Counted from the stretch's first letter, positions 1-12,367 are shown. The stretch: 64,000 bases of DNA from Entrophospora sp. SA101 (GCA_958430865.1 CAUDNR010001112.1:139723-203722); one strand, 5' to 3'. Made by a program: numbers and translations. Notes: generated by a model not told the origin, from the sequence alone.

Positions 1-117
1 TATCTGTCTTAAATTTTCAGGATAAATCTTCCTTTATTCTTTGTTAAGTGCTTTTTTTTAATGCAAATTTGTAATGTATGAGCTGCGCAAGAAGTTCAAT
101 TAATCTTTTAATAATCT

Positions 118-351
118 AGAGCCTAAAACCATATTACTGCCATTATCAGTAGTGATAGCAGTGACTTTTCTCTATAAACCCATTCTAATATTTCCTCCTC
201 TTTATAATTAAGCTTGTGTGGATGTGGAACATAGAATAAGTTTAAAAGCGTCTCAATTGGTTCAAAGCTTTCAGAGAGCCATGAACAGGTTATACCCATA
301 TACCCTTTTTTTTGATGTGAAGCAGTCCAAAAATTTGCAGTCAAAGAAGCA
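118..351 (-). pseudogene. hAT transposase fragment (central domain)
   Basis: The minus-strand frame reads like the start of the RNase H-like core of hAT transposases: an NFWTASHQKKGYMGITCSW-type stretch, then a motif ending in YVPHPH. In the family this is usually 'T-x-D-x-W-T-S ... GY-x-x-x-T-x-H', where the Asp is the first catalytic acid; here that position reads Asn. About 75 residues are open, ending at a stop near 123. No start codon or N-terminal zinc finger is visible, so this is a dead internal fragment. The family call rests on the motif only. Confidence 0.6.
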
Positions 352-2099
352 AATTGACAAGTACTAAAAGGCTTGTTTCGATTTCATTAAATGAAACGTT
401 ATATAAAGCGCTATTGATTCCTTAATTAGATTTGTGTTTGGGATTTTGAATTGGGGATTCAGAGAGTAAATAAAATTTTGAAAGTTGGAACTTTTCAAGA
501 TGTAAAAAAGGCATGGAGTCTTTTATTAAGAACTCGATTAAATTTTTTAGGACGAAGTTGAATTATTTCCTGTTCGCATTCATAAACTTATTAATATTAA
601 AGAGAGAGCGCGTTATAATATTATATTTTTAAATTATAAATATTCTCCCTGAACGAATATAAATAGCCAACATAGTTGGATGCTGATCGTCCTAATTTGT
701 TAGTATATAGTATATTATGTGAAATTGAAACTCGTGAGAAAAATCAAAAGTTTTAGGGCGGGGTGTTTGGATATGAAATTCTGATTGGCTAAATTTCATT
801 TTCACGCTCAACTTTTTTGTATATAATGAATTACCATAATAAATTAATTGTGTGGTGGAAATAACATATTCACAATGATCTTTTTAAAAAAAAATTTTTT
901 TCATAATAAATAATAATAAATAATTAATTCAACTAATAACTTAACAATTAAAATATATGGTATGTGCTCTGTTGAACTTCAAGAGCTTTATTGAATTCAG
1001 GTGTAACAGTGCAAGTTACTATCTCTTTGCAATTCCAGTGTCTAAATAATTCAATTTATATATACACTTCTTTTGATAAAGATATCACTCCTTCAAAAAA
1101 TAAAGGACACAAGTTTTTAATGATTGATGTTCTGATTGTAATCCACCCAATTTACAAACAAATTCACAAACTTATGCCACAGTCCTTGCTTGATGTCTTA
1201 CCTAAAAAAAACAAAACAGAATATATATATATTTAATTCAAAATAAAAGTAATGTTTAAATGTGACAATTATATACTTCATGATCTTCATTAATTCTTTT
1301 GGCAACTTGGTTAAGAACTCTACCAACAACAGCAAAATTCATGTCTCTCAATTAGGCAAAAGGCCTATTGCCTGAATTAAGTGCAATTTTCTCCTTTTCT
1401 GCTTAAGGTTGAGCAGGTGTTTGAGAGAGATGGCTTTGCTGGATTTTGTGGTTTGATTTCACCAAAGAAGAATCAACTTCTACATGTGATACTCAAATAC
1501 CAAAAACTTCACCTATCAATCCTTCACAAGTTAATTGTATACAAAGTGGTGTTATCAAATCAACAGAATGATCAATGATGATAAGAGAATCCACATTTTG
1601 AGAGACTGGCATAATTCAAAAACTTTCCATCCAAAATAAAGCTCTTGAATGGATTATCTAATTCCAATGATAATAAATCACCTCCAAAGGGTATCAAAAG
1701 TCTAAATGATATTTGCTGATAGTTATATGTAAAAGAAAATTAGTCAAGGAATTTTATAAAATTTTTGCAAAGTAAGGGTTAAAGAAGAAAAAAAAATAGA
1801 TATATATCAAGACCTGTTGAAACTATAGTTGTTTTCCATAATTGTTTTTAGTGGAAAAGTGATTATGGCAATGGTCAATATGAATGAACATAAAATAACT
1901 ATACAATATGCCATTTGATTTAAAGAGTTCAAATAACTACGGATAATTTTGGCAACCATGAAAAGCTAATTATGGCATTACAGATACGGCAATGATCATT
2001 TATTAAGAAGGAAATTATGTAGAACAGCTATAGTTGAAACAATAGGATTATATGAAAAAATTATTTTAACTTTATATAATTCATTAAATCATTATTGGT
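352..2099. other. Gene-poor AT-rich stretch with transposon debris
   Basis: No supported gene. Open frames (991-1236, 1381-1578) have no recognisable domain and low-complexity composition. A 14-bp sequence near 975-988 (tcaagagctttatt) recurs inverted near 1636-1649, so part of this stretch may be a small element about 680 bp long. Around 755-805 there is a gggtgtttgga segment with a similar partner near 42853. Confidence 0.4.
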
Positions 2100-2540
2100 T
2101 TGCTCCTTCTTTTCTAGCTTACTTTTGCATCAGCTTTAGATCCATGTTTTAAAGGACTGAAATTTTTTAGTAATGAACAACGTAACGAAATCTTAAATTT
2201 GTTAAAAGATCAATATAATCTATTAAAACAACAAAAAAAAGAACAGCAACAAATTAATGGTCCTATTCAATCAAGGAGTGTAAGGTCACCCTATGAAGAT
2301 GTTTTCGATGATTTCTTTGGAAACCTGCAACAATTTGAGCAGGAACAAGGCAAATTTGAAAAATATTTTAACTTTCCAACAGCATCAAGAACTGTTGGCC
2401 CCTTTCTATGGTGGAATGAACAAAAAAACGAATTGCCTATTATGTTGAAACTAGCAAGAAATATCTTTGCACAAGTGCAGCATCAGTTCTTTCGGAATGT
2501 TTATTTCCTGATGTTGGAAATCATATTCTTAAAATGAAAT
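2100..2540 (+). pseudogene. hAT transposase C-terminal fragment
   Basis: The frame includes ASALDPCFKGLKF, matching the 'LLDPRFK' block of hAT transposases. A Gln-rich linker and then PFLWWNEQKNELPIMLKLAR follow, which is the start of the hAT C-terminal dimerisation region (usually 'WW..n...yP.La.lArd.L'). After that the frame shifts: the next motif (CTSAASVLSE..FPDVGN, equivalent to the family's 'paSSa.sERlFS..G') is only in another frame. The 5' part of the gene is not recognisable. It is a broken transposase gene on the opposite strand to the fragment at 118-351, so they are separate remnants. Confidence 0.65.
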
Positions 2541-3208
2541 CTACGAGAAATTAATGTATACAATCAATCTGTTTAATATTTAATATTTGTATTTTTCTTA
2601 TATGGTTTAAATTATCAATAAATGTCAGTCCAAAATTTAAAAAAAACCTTAGCTGAACTTAAATTTTTCTAATTTAAGTAATCATATGTCTTTATTGGAA
2701 AGATTTTCTGTGCCATGGGATAAATTTTAAGCCGATCATCGCTTTTTAGAGAAGATCATTCCGGAAATTTTACAATTTACATATTCAAAACTTTTCTAAT
2801 AAAATGAAATGGCTTAGGTCTTTTAAAGTCATGTCATAATCATTGACCATTATAAGATGTTCTGCACTATATAAATAGAATTTTTATTATCTTTGCTACA
2901 CAACATAACATGATGAATTATATCATGAATACAAACGCTACCTATTACTATTTAAATTAGATATCTGAGAAAATTGATAAGCAAATATTGTATAAAGACA
3001 CCATTAAAAATTTCAATAAAGATTATTTGGAATTTATTATTATCATCAAGAACATTCATATGTGTATCTAATTGCAAGAGCATTTTTAGCTTAATAAAAT
3101 TTGGAGTAGTGAGTTACTGTGATAAAATCAAATTTTTCCATATTTTTATTATCACTTTCTGCCTGGTCTTAGTAACACTGCATTTGAAAAAAAAATTTTT
3201 TAAAAAAA
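2541..3208. other. Intergenic, nothing recognised
   Basis: AT-rich sequence between the hAT remnant and the BTB gene. No domain-bearing frame was seen. The last 250 bp would hold the promoter of the BTB gene, but I can name no specific element. Confidence 0.4.
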
Positions 3209-4107
3209 ATGAATGAACAAAACGGAACAAAATATTCAAATTATGATCAACTTAACAATAAATTATTACTTATTAATGATCCTAATAATGAACGAGTGAT
3301 ATTAAATGTTGGTGGACTTAAAGTAAGTATTATAAAATAATCAATAAACTTTTATTATTATATATGCGCACACATTCATAATACACATGCTGTATATATT
3401 TATAGTATGAAACTTATAGGTCAACGTTAAAAAAATACCCAGACACATTGCTTGGGATGTTATTTCAAGATAAAAATAAACAATTTCTTGAAGCAATGAA
3501 TGGAAATGAATATTTTATTGATCGTAATGGATATGCATTTCGATACATTCTTGAATATTATCGTAATGGTGAAATATATTGGCCTAATGAAAATTCTGAT
3601 GAAAGTAGCCATAGTTTTACGACAGTTTCAAGACGAGAATTGAGAGCAGAATTGGATTTTTTCCAAATACCAGTTGACATTTCAATTAATGCACCTTTGA
3701 ATCAGTTTGTTTCTAATGAAACGTTATCAGATAAATTAGATGGATTTATTACAGCATTGAAAAGTAGTATATTTGAGGCAGAATTCAATTTTCGTAAATC
3801 AGTCAATATACAATTTCATAATAATATTGGTGGAGATATTAGTAATGTGATGTATATTGTTAGTCCTAGAATTGAAAAAATTGTAAATAGATTGAGGCCT
3901 TATGAAAGTTGTGGCTATAGTATATTGAGGTTATTTGGCGAAAAAATCAAGACTCACATTTATATGACTATACCTTGTATTAAATGTAATGTAACAAAAA
4001 AATCTAGTCCTGACAGTTTTATTATTGATTTAATACTTGAAGAAGAATTTGATGTTAAAGTTATTGAAGATAATTCTAAGCATCTAAGATCTTTAGATAT
4101 TATGTGA
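3209..4107 (+). CDS. T1-type BTB/POZ (KCTD-like) domain protein
   Basis: Two exons, 3209-3322 and 3406-4107, are separated by an 83-bp GTAAGT...TATAG intron; the join is in phase and gives 271 aa. The ATG at 3209 follows an A-rich run. Residues about 31-110 form a potassium-channel tetramerisation (T1) type BTB domain: VILNVGGLKYETYRSTL, then PDTLLGMLF, YFIDRNGYAFRYILEYYRNG. 'NVGG' plus 'FxDRxxxxFxxILxxxRxG' is diagnostic of this fold. The family includes KCTD-type adaptors for Cullin-3 ubiquitin ligases as well as channel domains. No membrane segment follows, so a soluble oligomeric adaptor is likelier than a channel (inference). The last 150 residues match no domain I recognise. The gene is intact and flanked by transposon debris on both sides. 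Confidence 0.85.
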
Positions 4108-4692
4108 AATATTTATTTTATGTAAAATATAGAACATTTTCTAATTGTTGTGATTATTATAAATAAACAAATAAATAAAAGTTTAATGTATTTTTAATTA
4201 TGGTAAAGATGGTTAAGAAAAGGAAAACTAATTAAACAGTGATAATTCATTGAAAGCAACAGAATTTTTCAACCTTTTCGTGCTATATGTTATGTCACTA
4301 ATGATATATCTTTTGACCTCCAAGCTTTGGGACTGCTTATTTCTTAACTGCATGTGTTGGAAATAGTTTTCATGTATATGATGTATGTTAAAGTTTTATC
4401 TATATTCATAATTTGTTTTTTCACTATTGATTATTATTAACCATTTGCAGCAAACAAGGAACAATGAAAATTTGGAATATTCATAAAAAACACATGTTTT
4501 TAATATATAGTTGTTTTTTTTTTTTCAAAAAAAAATTATTTTCTTTCTATGTTACCTTGATTAATTCCTAAAACTTTGCTTGGTTTATTCATTTTGTTTC
4601 ATTTGAAACATCAATCACATATCTAATTCAATCGCCAGTTGCTGTTGGTTGCTAATGGAATAATAAAATCATATAATAATCAATAATATTTA
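4108..4692. other. Intergenic, nothing recognised
   Basis: AT-rich sequence downstream of the BTB gene, with a poly-T/poly-A hairpin near 4513-4540. No supported gene. Confidence 0.4.
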
Positions 4693-5189
4693 AAAAATCT
4701 GAAAATAGGTTGGGAAATAATAATTTAACTCATTAAGAAATTCATCAGAAATATTCTGTGAATTATGTAGTTTTTTTAATGCCACAATCATATCTTTACT
4801 ATACCTTCCATTATTATAATTTACACTTTCATAACCATTTAACCAAGTAGCTTTAGATATAGTTGAGTTGCAAAACCACCTTCACCTATCTTTTCAATAT
4901 TTGTTAAATTATTATAAAGAATCTATTGAAGATGATTGCTATAATGATACTTGGTTGCTTCAAGTTGTGTGCTTTTAATCAACTCATCTAATATTTCATT
5001 GCCACTAGTCCATCCTTCAGTTAATAATTTTGGATCGCATGATTGACACCATGCCCAATTAGTATTATATCTATTGCAGGTTGAACATTTCCCATATTCT
5101 TGATATCTTTTATCAGAATATTCATCACCATCATTTTTGCCAGTAGAAGTTTCACCATGATGTTTATTTTTATCCAAAGTGTTTTCCAT
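4693..5189 (-). pseudogene. Truncated tyrosine-kinase-like protein kinase
   Basis: From an ATG at 5189 the minus strand encodes an 88-aa N-terminal region with DKNKHHGETSTGK, then CSTCNRYNTNWAWCQSCD and LLTEGWTSGNEILDELI. This is the linker typical of the large kinase family of Glomeromycetes. A stop interrupts it just before the kinase glycine loop, which is still legible downstream (NIEKIGEGGFAT) but out of frame. Similarity continues to about 4693, reaching the end of the first kinase exon, where the paralogue at 33343 has its intron donor; here the donor GT reads TT. The remaining kinase lobes are absent. It is a dead partial copy of the gene at 32893-34422. Confidence 0.7.
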
Positions 5190-6089
5190 CTTTTAAAATT
5201 ATTGTAATTTTTTGTTAACTCGTCAAAAAAAAAATTTTTTTCTAAAGAAATTTTTTTTAGCCACAAATATGTATCACTCACTAGTGCTAGTATATACTTT
5301 GGAAAATTTTTTGTAGAACACTACTTCTTGTTATCAACATAATTCAGTAATTGTGTAAACAATAATAAAAAAAAAGCCCAACAAGAATAATCAAACAACA
5401 AGTATTGTTAGTAGAGAAGATGCATTAATCGGGTAAATATTGTTAGAGAGAGAGCTATCCTAGTTAATTTATATATTTAGCATGGCTTAACTAAAACTTT
5501 GACTTATATTTCTTGGTACATATCACCAACACCAGAAACCACTATTATTGCTGCTCTATTGCTACCACTAGGATTAATATTAATATTCCTGGATTAAAGG
5601 ATTCAGAAGATTGTACACTTATCTTGACGGAAGGAAGATCATCGAAAGAATTTGCATCAGAAGATATAAAAATTCTAGGTGATGGAGAATGGGGCTTGTA
5701 TCCAATATGTGGAAAGTTTATGAATGTCAGAAACGCATCTCCAAGTCAAATATCACAAAATGAGCAACCAAAAAGACATTTGGATTGAATGATAACATGT
5801 CATTAAATAATTTACGATACGGAAGCACTTTTAATGATGACTGACCAAGCAATTATCAGAAAGTTTTATGGTTATCACAATCACCAGTTTATTATTTATT
5901 TTATTTTATGAATATGATTATGCATAAAAGAATTGTCTTTGTGAAAACAAAAAAGCCAGTTTTCTTTAAATTTTTCATAATGCCTGTAGTTAAGGTAAAA
6001 TTAATATAATAATAACAATACGGTGCAGATCATCTATAATAATAACAATCGGTCAACTTCAAAATACTAAAAAACAAAAAAAAATTTAA

Positions 6090-6134
6090 CCGATAAGTTT
6101 TATTGCTCATGACTCAAGCTTCAAAACTTATCGG
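6090..6134. repeat. Palindrome, 12-bp arms (ccgataagtttt)
   Basis: The arm ccgataagtttt at 6090 recurs inverted ending at about 6134, with a loop of about 20 bp. The CGGCTTA/CCGATAAG words resemble those of the CGGCTTAG repeat at 13060-13190, so it may be a remnant of the same family. Confidence 0.5.
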
Positions 6135-6164
6135 CTTAAACTGAAAATTAGCTGAGCCTTAGCT

Positions 6165-6300
6165 AGGGCTTCTATTCGAATAAAACGAATAATTCGAATA
6201 AGAAATTTGATTCGAACAAGGAAAATAATTCGGATAAAGAGATTAATTTTGAATAAAGCAAATAATTCGAAAAAATTAATTCGGATAAAACAAATAATTA
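6165..6300. repeat. TTCGAA-rich degenerate array
   Basis: Short imperfect units built on attcgaataa / aataattcgaa repeat across this interval, with another patch at 6525-6650. The same words recur at 13268-13400, 30960-31080, 31310-31432, 32305-32490 and 36470-36560. Confidence 0.55.
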
Positions 6301-8403
6301 AGGCCCAGTTTAAATGCAAGCTCGCCGGAAAGATTGATATTTATTAAAAGAAACATGAATCTTGTTTCAGTCTTTCCTTGTTAGTTTCATTTTTAATTTC
6401 AATTTTTATAATAATAAAATCAATATTAAACCTTGTTGTATATATAGTTTGAATATTTAAGTAATTGAACAACCCATGATTCCAAATAATCTAATAAATG
6501 AATGAACAATCCCAAGATTCTGACAATGAATAAAACAAATAAAACAAATAATTTGAATAAAGCGAATTAAATTTTTAATTTGAATAAACTTTTAAATTTG
6601 AATTAAAGGTCAACTGTATTACGAATAGTTCGAATAAGAATTTGTATTATGAACAGAAACCATACTGCTTTCTTGTCCAGTAAACATTCAGTATAACAAA
6701 GGAATTTCACAAATACTGAGTGCTTATTGGTTGGGCAGGAAAACTGATCTACATTTGGGATTTGGCAAATTCAATTTGTACATTTGGGCCATATTACCAA
6801 ATAATTTTAGCACAATTGCTTAACTCTTGTTGGACTAGATTTTGAAACAGCATCAACAGCAAAACTTAGTTATTTATCTTTCTTCTTCATCTCATCAATT
6901 AAAGGTTAAACCTTCTTTTGTATTGTGACAATTAAAACATTCTTTTTTAGTCATGGTTATTTTTCTTACTTTTAAACTATATCTTAAAGTAGTTTACAAA
7001 AAAAAAAAAAATCAGTGTTCAATCATGAAAGAGAATTCTTTAAGTTATGGTTGCAATGGAACATTAGTATTGGTTTCAAAATTTCACCAGGATAAAAATA
7101 GGCAATAAGTTTGTTAGATTTTTTTTGCCCTATGCTTTCAAAATCATGTATTTTTCCACAAAAATCATTCGCAAATTTGCACAGCATCATGAAAATATAC
7201 AATTTTATTGGTGAATTAGGTGCATGTTATCCTTTTTTTAGAGATTGATTGGTGATTTGTGGATGATTTTTGTGGAAAATACATGATTATAGGGCATTCT
7301 GTCTTTTGTACATTCTCATCCTGCTTTCTTTTTCTAACATTTATTATTTTTCTTTCTTCTTGGTAAATTTCATAAGTAATCCCTTCTTTTTTTAGACAGG
7401 CTTCTAGTACCTGAGCATCATTTATTTTGAGCAATTTTTCACCTTGTTCTTTCTTCAAAATACTTCTAATTATGCTATAATCTTTGGGTGCCTAATATAA
7501 ATTAATTTCATATTAACTATTTTTGTCTAGACAAATATCATGATCACATTATATTGGTAATACAGTTGGATGTTAGACAAACATATTGATCCCTGAAATC
7601 TGTTACAGTATGCTCCATATGATGGGGAAACAAAATTGAAATAATGATAATCCATTTTCCACACCTTTCTCAACCACATCTCATCATCATCACAACCCTC
7701 TTCATTAAAAAAAAATACACAAACTTTTGATCTTTTGTATACAATGATAGTAATGACAATAAAGAACATGTTGCTTGATCAACATATAAGTCAATATGGG
7801 AAAAATTATAAAGCAACAAAAACAAATTGAGCTTGCTAAATTATCAGGAAATCATAAGAGTAAAAATATTTCATTTCACCCTTTTGAGATTTAAATGATC
7901 AATTGCTGATCAATCAAGAGTCACAAGATCCAGAATTTATGTAGGGCCAATGGGATTACAACAAAATTGATAATTATGATTAATTAGATCTTCCAAGCAA
8001 ATAGCAAAAGTATTTATTTACTGACAAATTTGATAATTCCAATACAACAATTAAATCCTATACAACATTTGAAGTTATAAAATGGAAGGAGAATGCTGAA
8101 ACGGTATTGATAACTGATACAATTAATGGAGGATCCAATCATCTAAATCTGAAGATGGTGGATTTTATAAGGAGCTCAATCAGAAACATTAGCAAATGCT
8201 GAAAATTTCTAATGAGAAATTAAATTATTAGCTAATACATAAATGTATATATATTGTACATTATATTATAAATACAAAATAATATTATATATTTATATGA
8301 TAATTAATAATTAGTAAGAATAATAAATTTAAAAATTTTCTAAAAAAAAAAAAAAGAAAAAAAAATTAGTTTAATTATCAAAAAATTTACAAAAAGAAAA
8401 AAA

Positions 8404-10792
8404 CTAACAACCTTTTCCATAAAAAAACCTTGTGCCACTACCAGCTACATCGCTCCATAAATTACATTTGTTATGTAAAACTTTATCAAGTGCTTTTGGT
8501 CCACAAAAAAATACACCGACATCAGTTTCAGGATATTTTGTTCTCATATTTGAAAGTATCTTATCCCAATTTGGCCTGCCAAAATGAGTTGGTGATTTGA
8601 GACCGGTGATGGTGTCCTTAAGAGTTCCATCATCATTAGTATATATATTGCCAATTTCTGATTTACGTAATTGGCCAGTCAGGTATGTATGTATTTCTAT
8701 AAATTGATCAATATCTTGTTCTTCTATTGCCATTAATAGTGATTGGAACCATTCAAACGCCTAGTGAATGAGTAGATTTGCAAGTTTGAGAGTTTGTGAA
8801 TAGACGGACAGATGGAGAGGACAGAGTGAATATCAGTTATTTATTTTCTCATTATAAATTAAAAAATAATTTATATATATTATTATGTTACATACTGCAT
8901 AGTCACGACTAACCCAGAAAAAATAAACTTTACGAAGCCGTGTAGATTTTGTTGGGTAAGTGACACGATACCTAAATGTAATATCAGTTTATTGATTAAT
9001 TGATAGTGATAGAAAAACTTTATTTCAAAATTTAAAAAATAATTTCATACCAAATACTTTTCAAAATGCTAGCAAAAGGTGTAACACCAATACCAGCACC
9101 AACAAGAACAGCAACCTCAAATTTAAATACGTCTTCAGAAGCACTGCCAAAAGGTCCATCAACCATAATTCTGGGCAACACTTTTTGTAATCCTGGGTTA
9201 TCCAATGAAATATCAACACCATCATAAATACTTTTTAAACGATCCTTGTTTTTTTCACGTAGTTTTGCTTCTTCTTTATAATCACAACCAAGTTTAGTTA
9301 ACAATTTTCCAGTAAAGTCTCCCAAGACTCTAACATGTATTGAAATATAATCTTCTTCGGGTGCTGATGTTAATGTAAATGGATGCCATTCCCATAATGA
9401 AATTTCTGGACAACATATAAAGACATATTGGCCTGCTTTAGATACAATGCCATCTTTTCTCATTTGAATTTCAACAACTTTCGATGGATGCATTATAACT
9501 TTTGAAATAAAAGTTTTCCGTCTGGAACGTATTTCACGTAATATACGTTCACCGATGTAAACCAGACCAGATGCAATCCAATACTTCCAAAAACTTGCTA
9601 TATCATCACAAAATGGTGGTCTGTCAGGTTTGATCATACAAAAAGCACCATGAAAAGCCCAAACTCCAAAAAAAGGTATGAACAAATGATGAAAATACCA
9701 AAATGTATTAAAGTTTCGATTTCTAGCTTTTTTACTTGAAGTGACTACCATTATCAATAAACATATAAGCATCACATAACCGGTTGCTCCAGGTCCCGTA
9801 GCAAAATTTAGTATGAGAAAATCGACTACACCACCTTGACTTACAACAATTGCCAATCGATAAAAATTTACCCAATGTGCAACTGTGTGTACAATGGTGA
9901 AGAAGACAATTGAATATCCAATCAGTTTATGAAATTGGATATTCTTATCAAATGGAATCACATTGTTTAATGGTGTTGCTCGAACTAATGAAATTAAATT
10001 TCTACAAACTGGAAATAAAATGAATGCCGCGTCCACATGAAGAACCAGTGCTGATGATTTTGCTATTGTAAATGTTATTCCAAACTGACCTCTAGCCTCT
10101 GTTAAATTACCATCTAAATAATAACGAATGAATGCCATTGAAAATACCAATCCATGAATCATGAACCAAACTGCCGCAAATATTTTTCTATTACCTTTAT
10201 TAATTATTTATTTATTGTGTTGAAGTTATTGAATTAGATGAATTCGCCTTTTGGGTTGATAATAATAATAATAATAATAATAATAGCAATGTAATAAATT
10301 CAAACCTTCGTTTATCATCCAAGCTTGAAATATCTCAAATGCTGTAACAGGTTTCTTGGCAGCAAAATTACTTTCATTACCACTAATTTTATTAAATGTA
10401 GATTTTGAATTTGAGTTTGGCTGCATAAGAGTTTGTAAATGTTTGACAGAATCACCTCTGTCGAGTGGTTTTTTGATTGAGGTTTCTTTGATTAAATTTG
10501 GAGATTTTTTTGTGAATTGAATGGAAGCTTCTTCAAAACCAGCATCATTATTATTGTATTTACCAGTTGAATAATTGTTTACCACGCCATTATTATTGTA
10601 TTTACCAGTTGAATAATTGTCTATCACATCATTATTATTGTATTCACCAGTTGAATAATTGTCTATCACATCATGGTTATTATTAATATAGATATCATCA
10701 TCGTCATTATATTGTTGGTATCTAGCATTAGCAGCAGTATTTGAATAATTTTGATTATATTGATTATATTGATTATATTGATTATAATTCAT
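8404..10792 (-). CDS. NADPH oxidase (NOX / ferric-reductase family), copy 1
   Basis: A membrane flavocytochrome that moves electrons from NADPH through FAD and two haems to oxygen, producing superoxide. Exons on the minus strand are 10792-10306, 10194-9051, 8971-8896 and 8760-8404; all joins are GT-AG and in phase, giving 687 aa. Haem-ligand histidines have the family spacing: H251/H265 (14 apart) and H331/H344 (13 apart). FAD motif HPFTLTSAPEE is near 433, the NADPH-binding GAGIGVTPF at 528-536, and CGPK at 655-658. The C-terminus reads RFFYGKGC, where animal and fungal NOX enzymes usually end in YGKENF. The 160-residue N-terminus is unusual: YNQ repeats, then about three 15-residue Asn-rich repeats around NYSTG. 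No EF-hand is visible. A (TAA/TTA)n microsatellite lies in intron 1. An identical copy is at 54570-56958. Confidence 0.92.
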
Positions 10793-11768
10793 TATGGTTT
10801 TTGTTACAATTTATTATTTATTATTTATTTATTGTTATGAAAATTTATAATTATAATCATTGGAAGAAACAAGATTACTAAAGAATTCGTAAAAAAAAAA
10901 AACTTTTTGGGACGAAAAATGTGTATTTATAACCTTTTGTTTATACATCGTGAATTTGAAACATAACATCTTCAGGAGTGATCCGCATTAAAAATGAAAA
11001 AAAGAGACCTTTCAGGCATTATAAATCACTAAATTAGGACAATATTACTGATAATCATTGACGCATGAAAGCACAATTCAAAAATTCAAATGTTTACATA
11101 TATGATAATGTCACAAAACTGATTAGTATTAGTGCGGCACCATTCTGTTCATTTTGTAATTATTAAATATTTATTATTTCGTCGCCAAGAAACTTTGCAC
11201 GTTTATCAATGAAATCCACAAGCTCCCTTATTAAAAACCATTAAAACCTCTCCTTATGTAATACACATAAAGGATAGGGTTATAGTGCCCCTCAAAAAAT
11301 GACAGCGCTTGAGAGAATCGCGCCTAGTTTTTTTTTTTTAGTGGTCGCGGCTATCCGCCCAGGGTTTGGGTGGGAACAAACTTGTCAAGTAATAGTAATG
11401 AATCCTTAACATCGAAAGCAAATTTCAAGAGACCATTCTTTCGATTCCTAGATGATCATGTAACACTACAGTAGGACATACCCTAATTTCCACATCATCA
11501 TTACCATTAATGATAAATGGATTCCTAATAACTATTCATTCACAAGCGGGTTCATAAAATTTCGTCGAACCATTTTACGAATTTACCATGACGTGACACA
11601 CCCAACATTCCATTAGCATTAATAATTCTAGCATTAATATTAACCCTTTTTTGGGAATTTGATCGTCTAATTTAAAATAAGAATGAATGTGCTAATACAT
11701 ATTTATTTTTAAATGCTGTATATGTATATATATATATAATTATTATTATATCGAGTTTTAATTAATAT
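10793..11768. other. NOX 5' intergenic region
   Basis: 976 bp between the NOX start and the stop of the upstream ML gene, both on the minus strand. It contains AT-rich sequence, one less AT-rich patch (about 11270-11390, with tatccgccc and gcgcctag) and an (AT)n run near 11720. It presumably holds the NOX promoter. The whole interval is retained in the second copy. Confidence 0.4.
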
Positions 11769-12367
11769 CTATGAAGTAATTTTAATAGTTCCTTGCAAAC
11801 AAGTTAAAACTGTCCCTGCCGGATCAATCACTATATTCATAAAAAAAAATTTTTTTTTATTATTTCCCAATTGTTATAATAATCAATCAATCATTTATTT
11901 AAAGCAAGTAATTTAGTTGGTTTACCTTTTACACGAGTAAAAATTGAGGGCATACTACTAAGTTTGTTGTCATTTGGTATAGCTTGAGTGATTGTAAAAT
12001 CGAAGTCACCAGCTGCTATTGGACAAGTTAAAGTGGGTGTGTATTTGACGACGTTACTACAAAAATCTTCTGTTTTTTCTAAAACAGTAACTCCAAATAC
12101 GGTTGCTACAATATTAACAGTTGTTCCATCACTAATTCCGACTGTGCTTTTTCCAGCTAAATTCATAGTGAGATCTTGTCCAATCTTAATCGGATCTGGA
12201 GAATATGAAAAATCAGCAATAGTTATTGGTGTGTTTTCTTGACATAGTTCAAATCCATTATTAATCGCTCTTTTTTCAACCGATATTGATGATGCTGGTA
12301 TTACACTGGCCGTAGTAAGTTGAGTTATTAATACTAATAATATGGTAAAGATTATGAATTGTTTCAT
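11769..12367 (-). CDS. Secreted ML-domain lipid-binding protein, copy 1
   Basis: Exons 12367-11926 and 11830-11769 (minus) join in phase across a 95-bp GTAAAC...TATAG intron to give 167 aa. Without the splice the frame ends early at 11891; splicing adds VIDPAGTVLTCLQGTIKITS, the expected last strand of the domain. Residues 1-20 are a signal peptide (hydrophobic FIIFTILLVLIT), and EKR at 31-33 could be a Kex2-type site. The body, with 'FSYSPDPIKIGQDLTM', four cysteines (42, 103, 115, 158) and CPIAAGDF, matches the MD-2-related lipid-recognition family, which includes fungal PG/PI transfer proteins and NPC2. The ATG at 12367 is chosen because it starts the signal peptide; 65 upstream in-frame residues are not signal-like. 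An identical copy is at 57935-58533. Confidence 0.85.

Larger units (their letters stand above)
5190..8257. other. Repeat-rich intergenic stretch
   Basis: No gene is supported. It contains a 12-bp-stem palindrome (6090-6134), two TTCGAA-rich arrays (about 6165-6300 and 6525-6650) and several short frames with no recognisable domain. A minus-strand frame at 7216-7458 is Lys/Glu-rich (ACLKKEGITYEIYQEER) and could be a broken exon; it has no ATG and I do not recognise it. A plus-strand frame at 5513-5788 also lacks an ATG. Confidence 0.4.

Noticed and set aside
5513..5788. 91-codon plus frame with DIKILGDGEWGLYPICGKFM
   Set aside because: Starts without ATG, no flanking splice signals or recognisable domain; left as unannotated.
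10226..10305. Poly-Tyr tail at the end of the first NOX frame
   Set aside because: It lies in intron 1 (TTA/TAA microsatellite); the join at 10306/10194 restores INEGNRKIF.
11988..12242. 84-aa plus-strand frame (repeated at 58154)
   Set aside because: Antisense shadow of the ML gene exon 1 in both copies.
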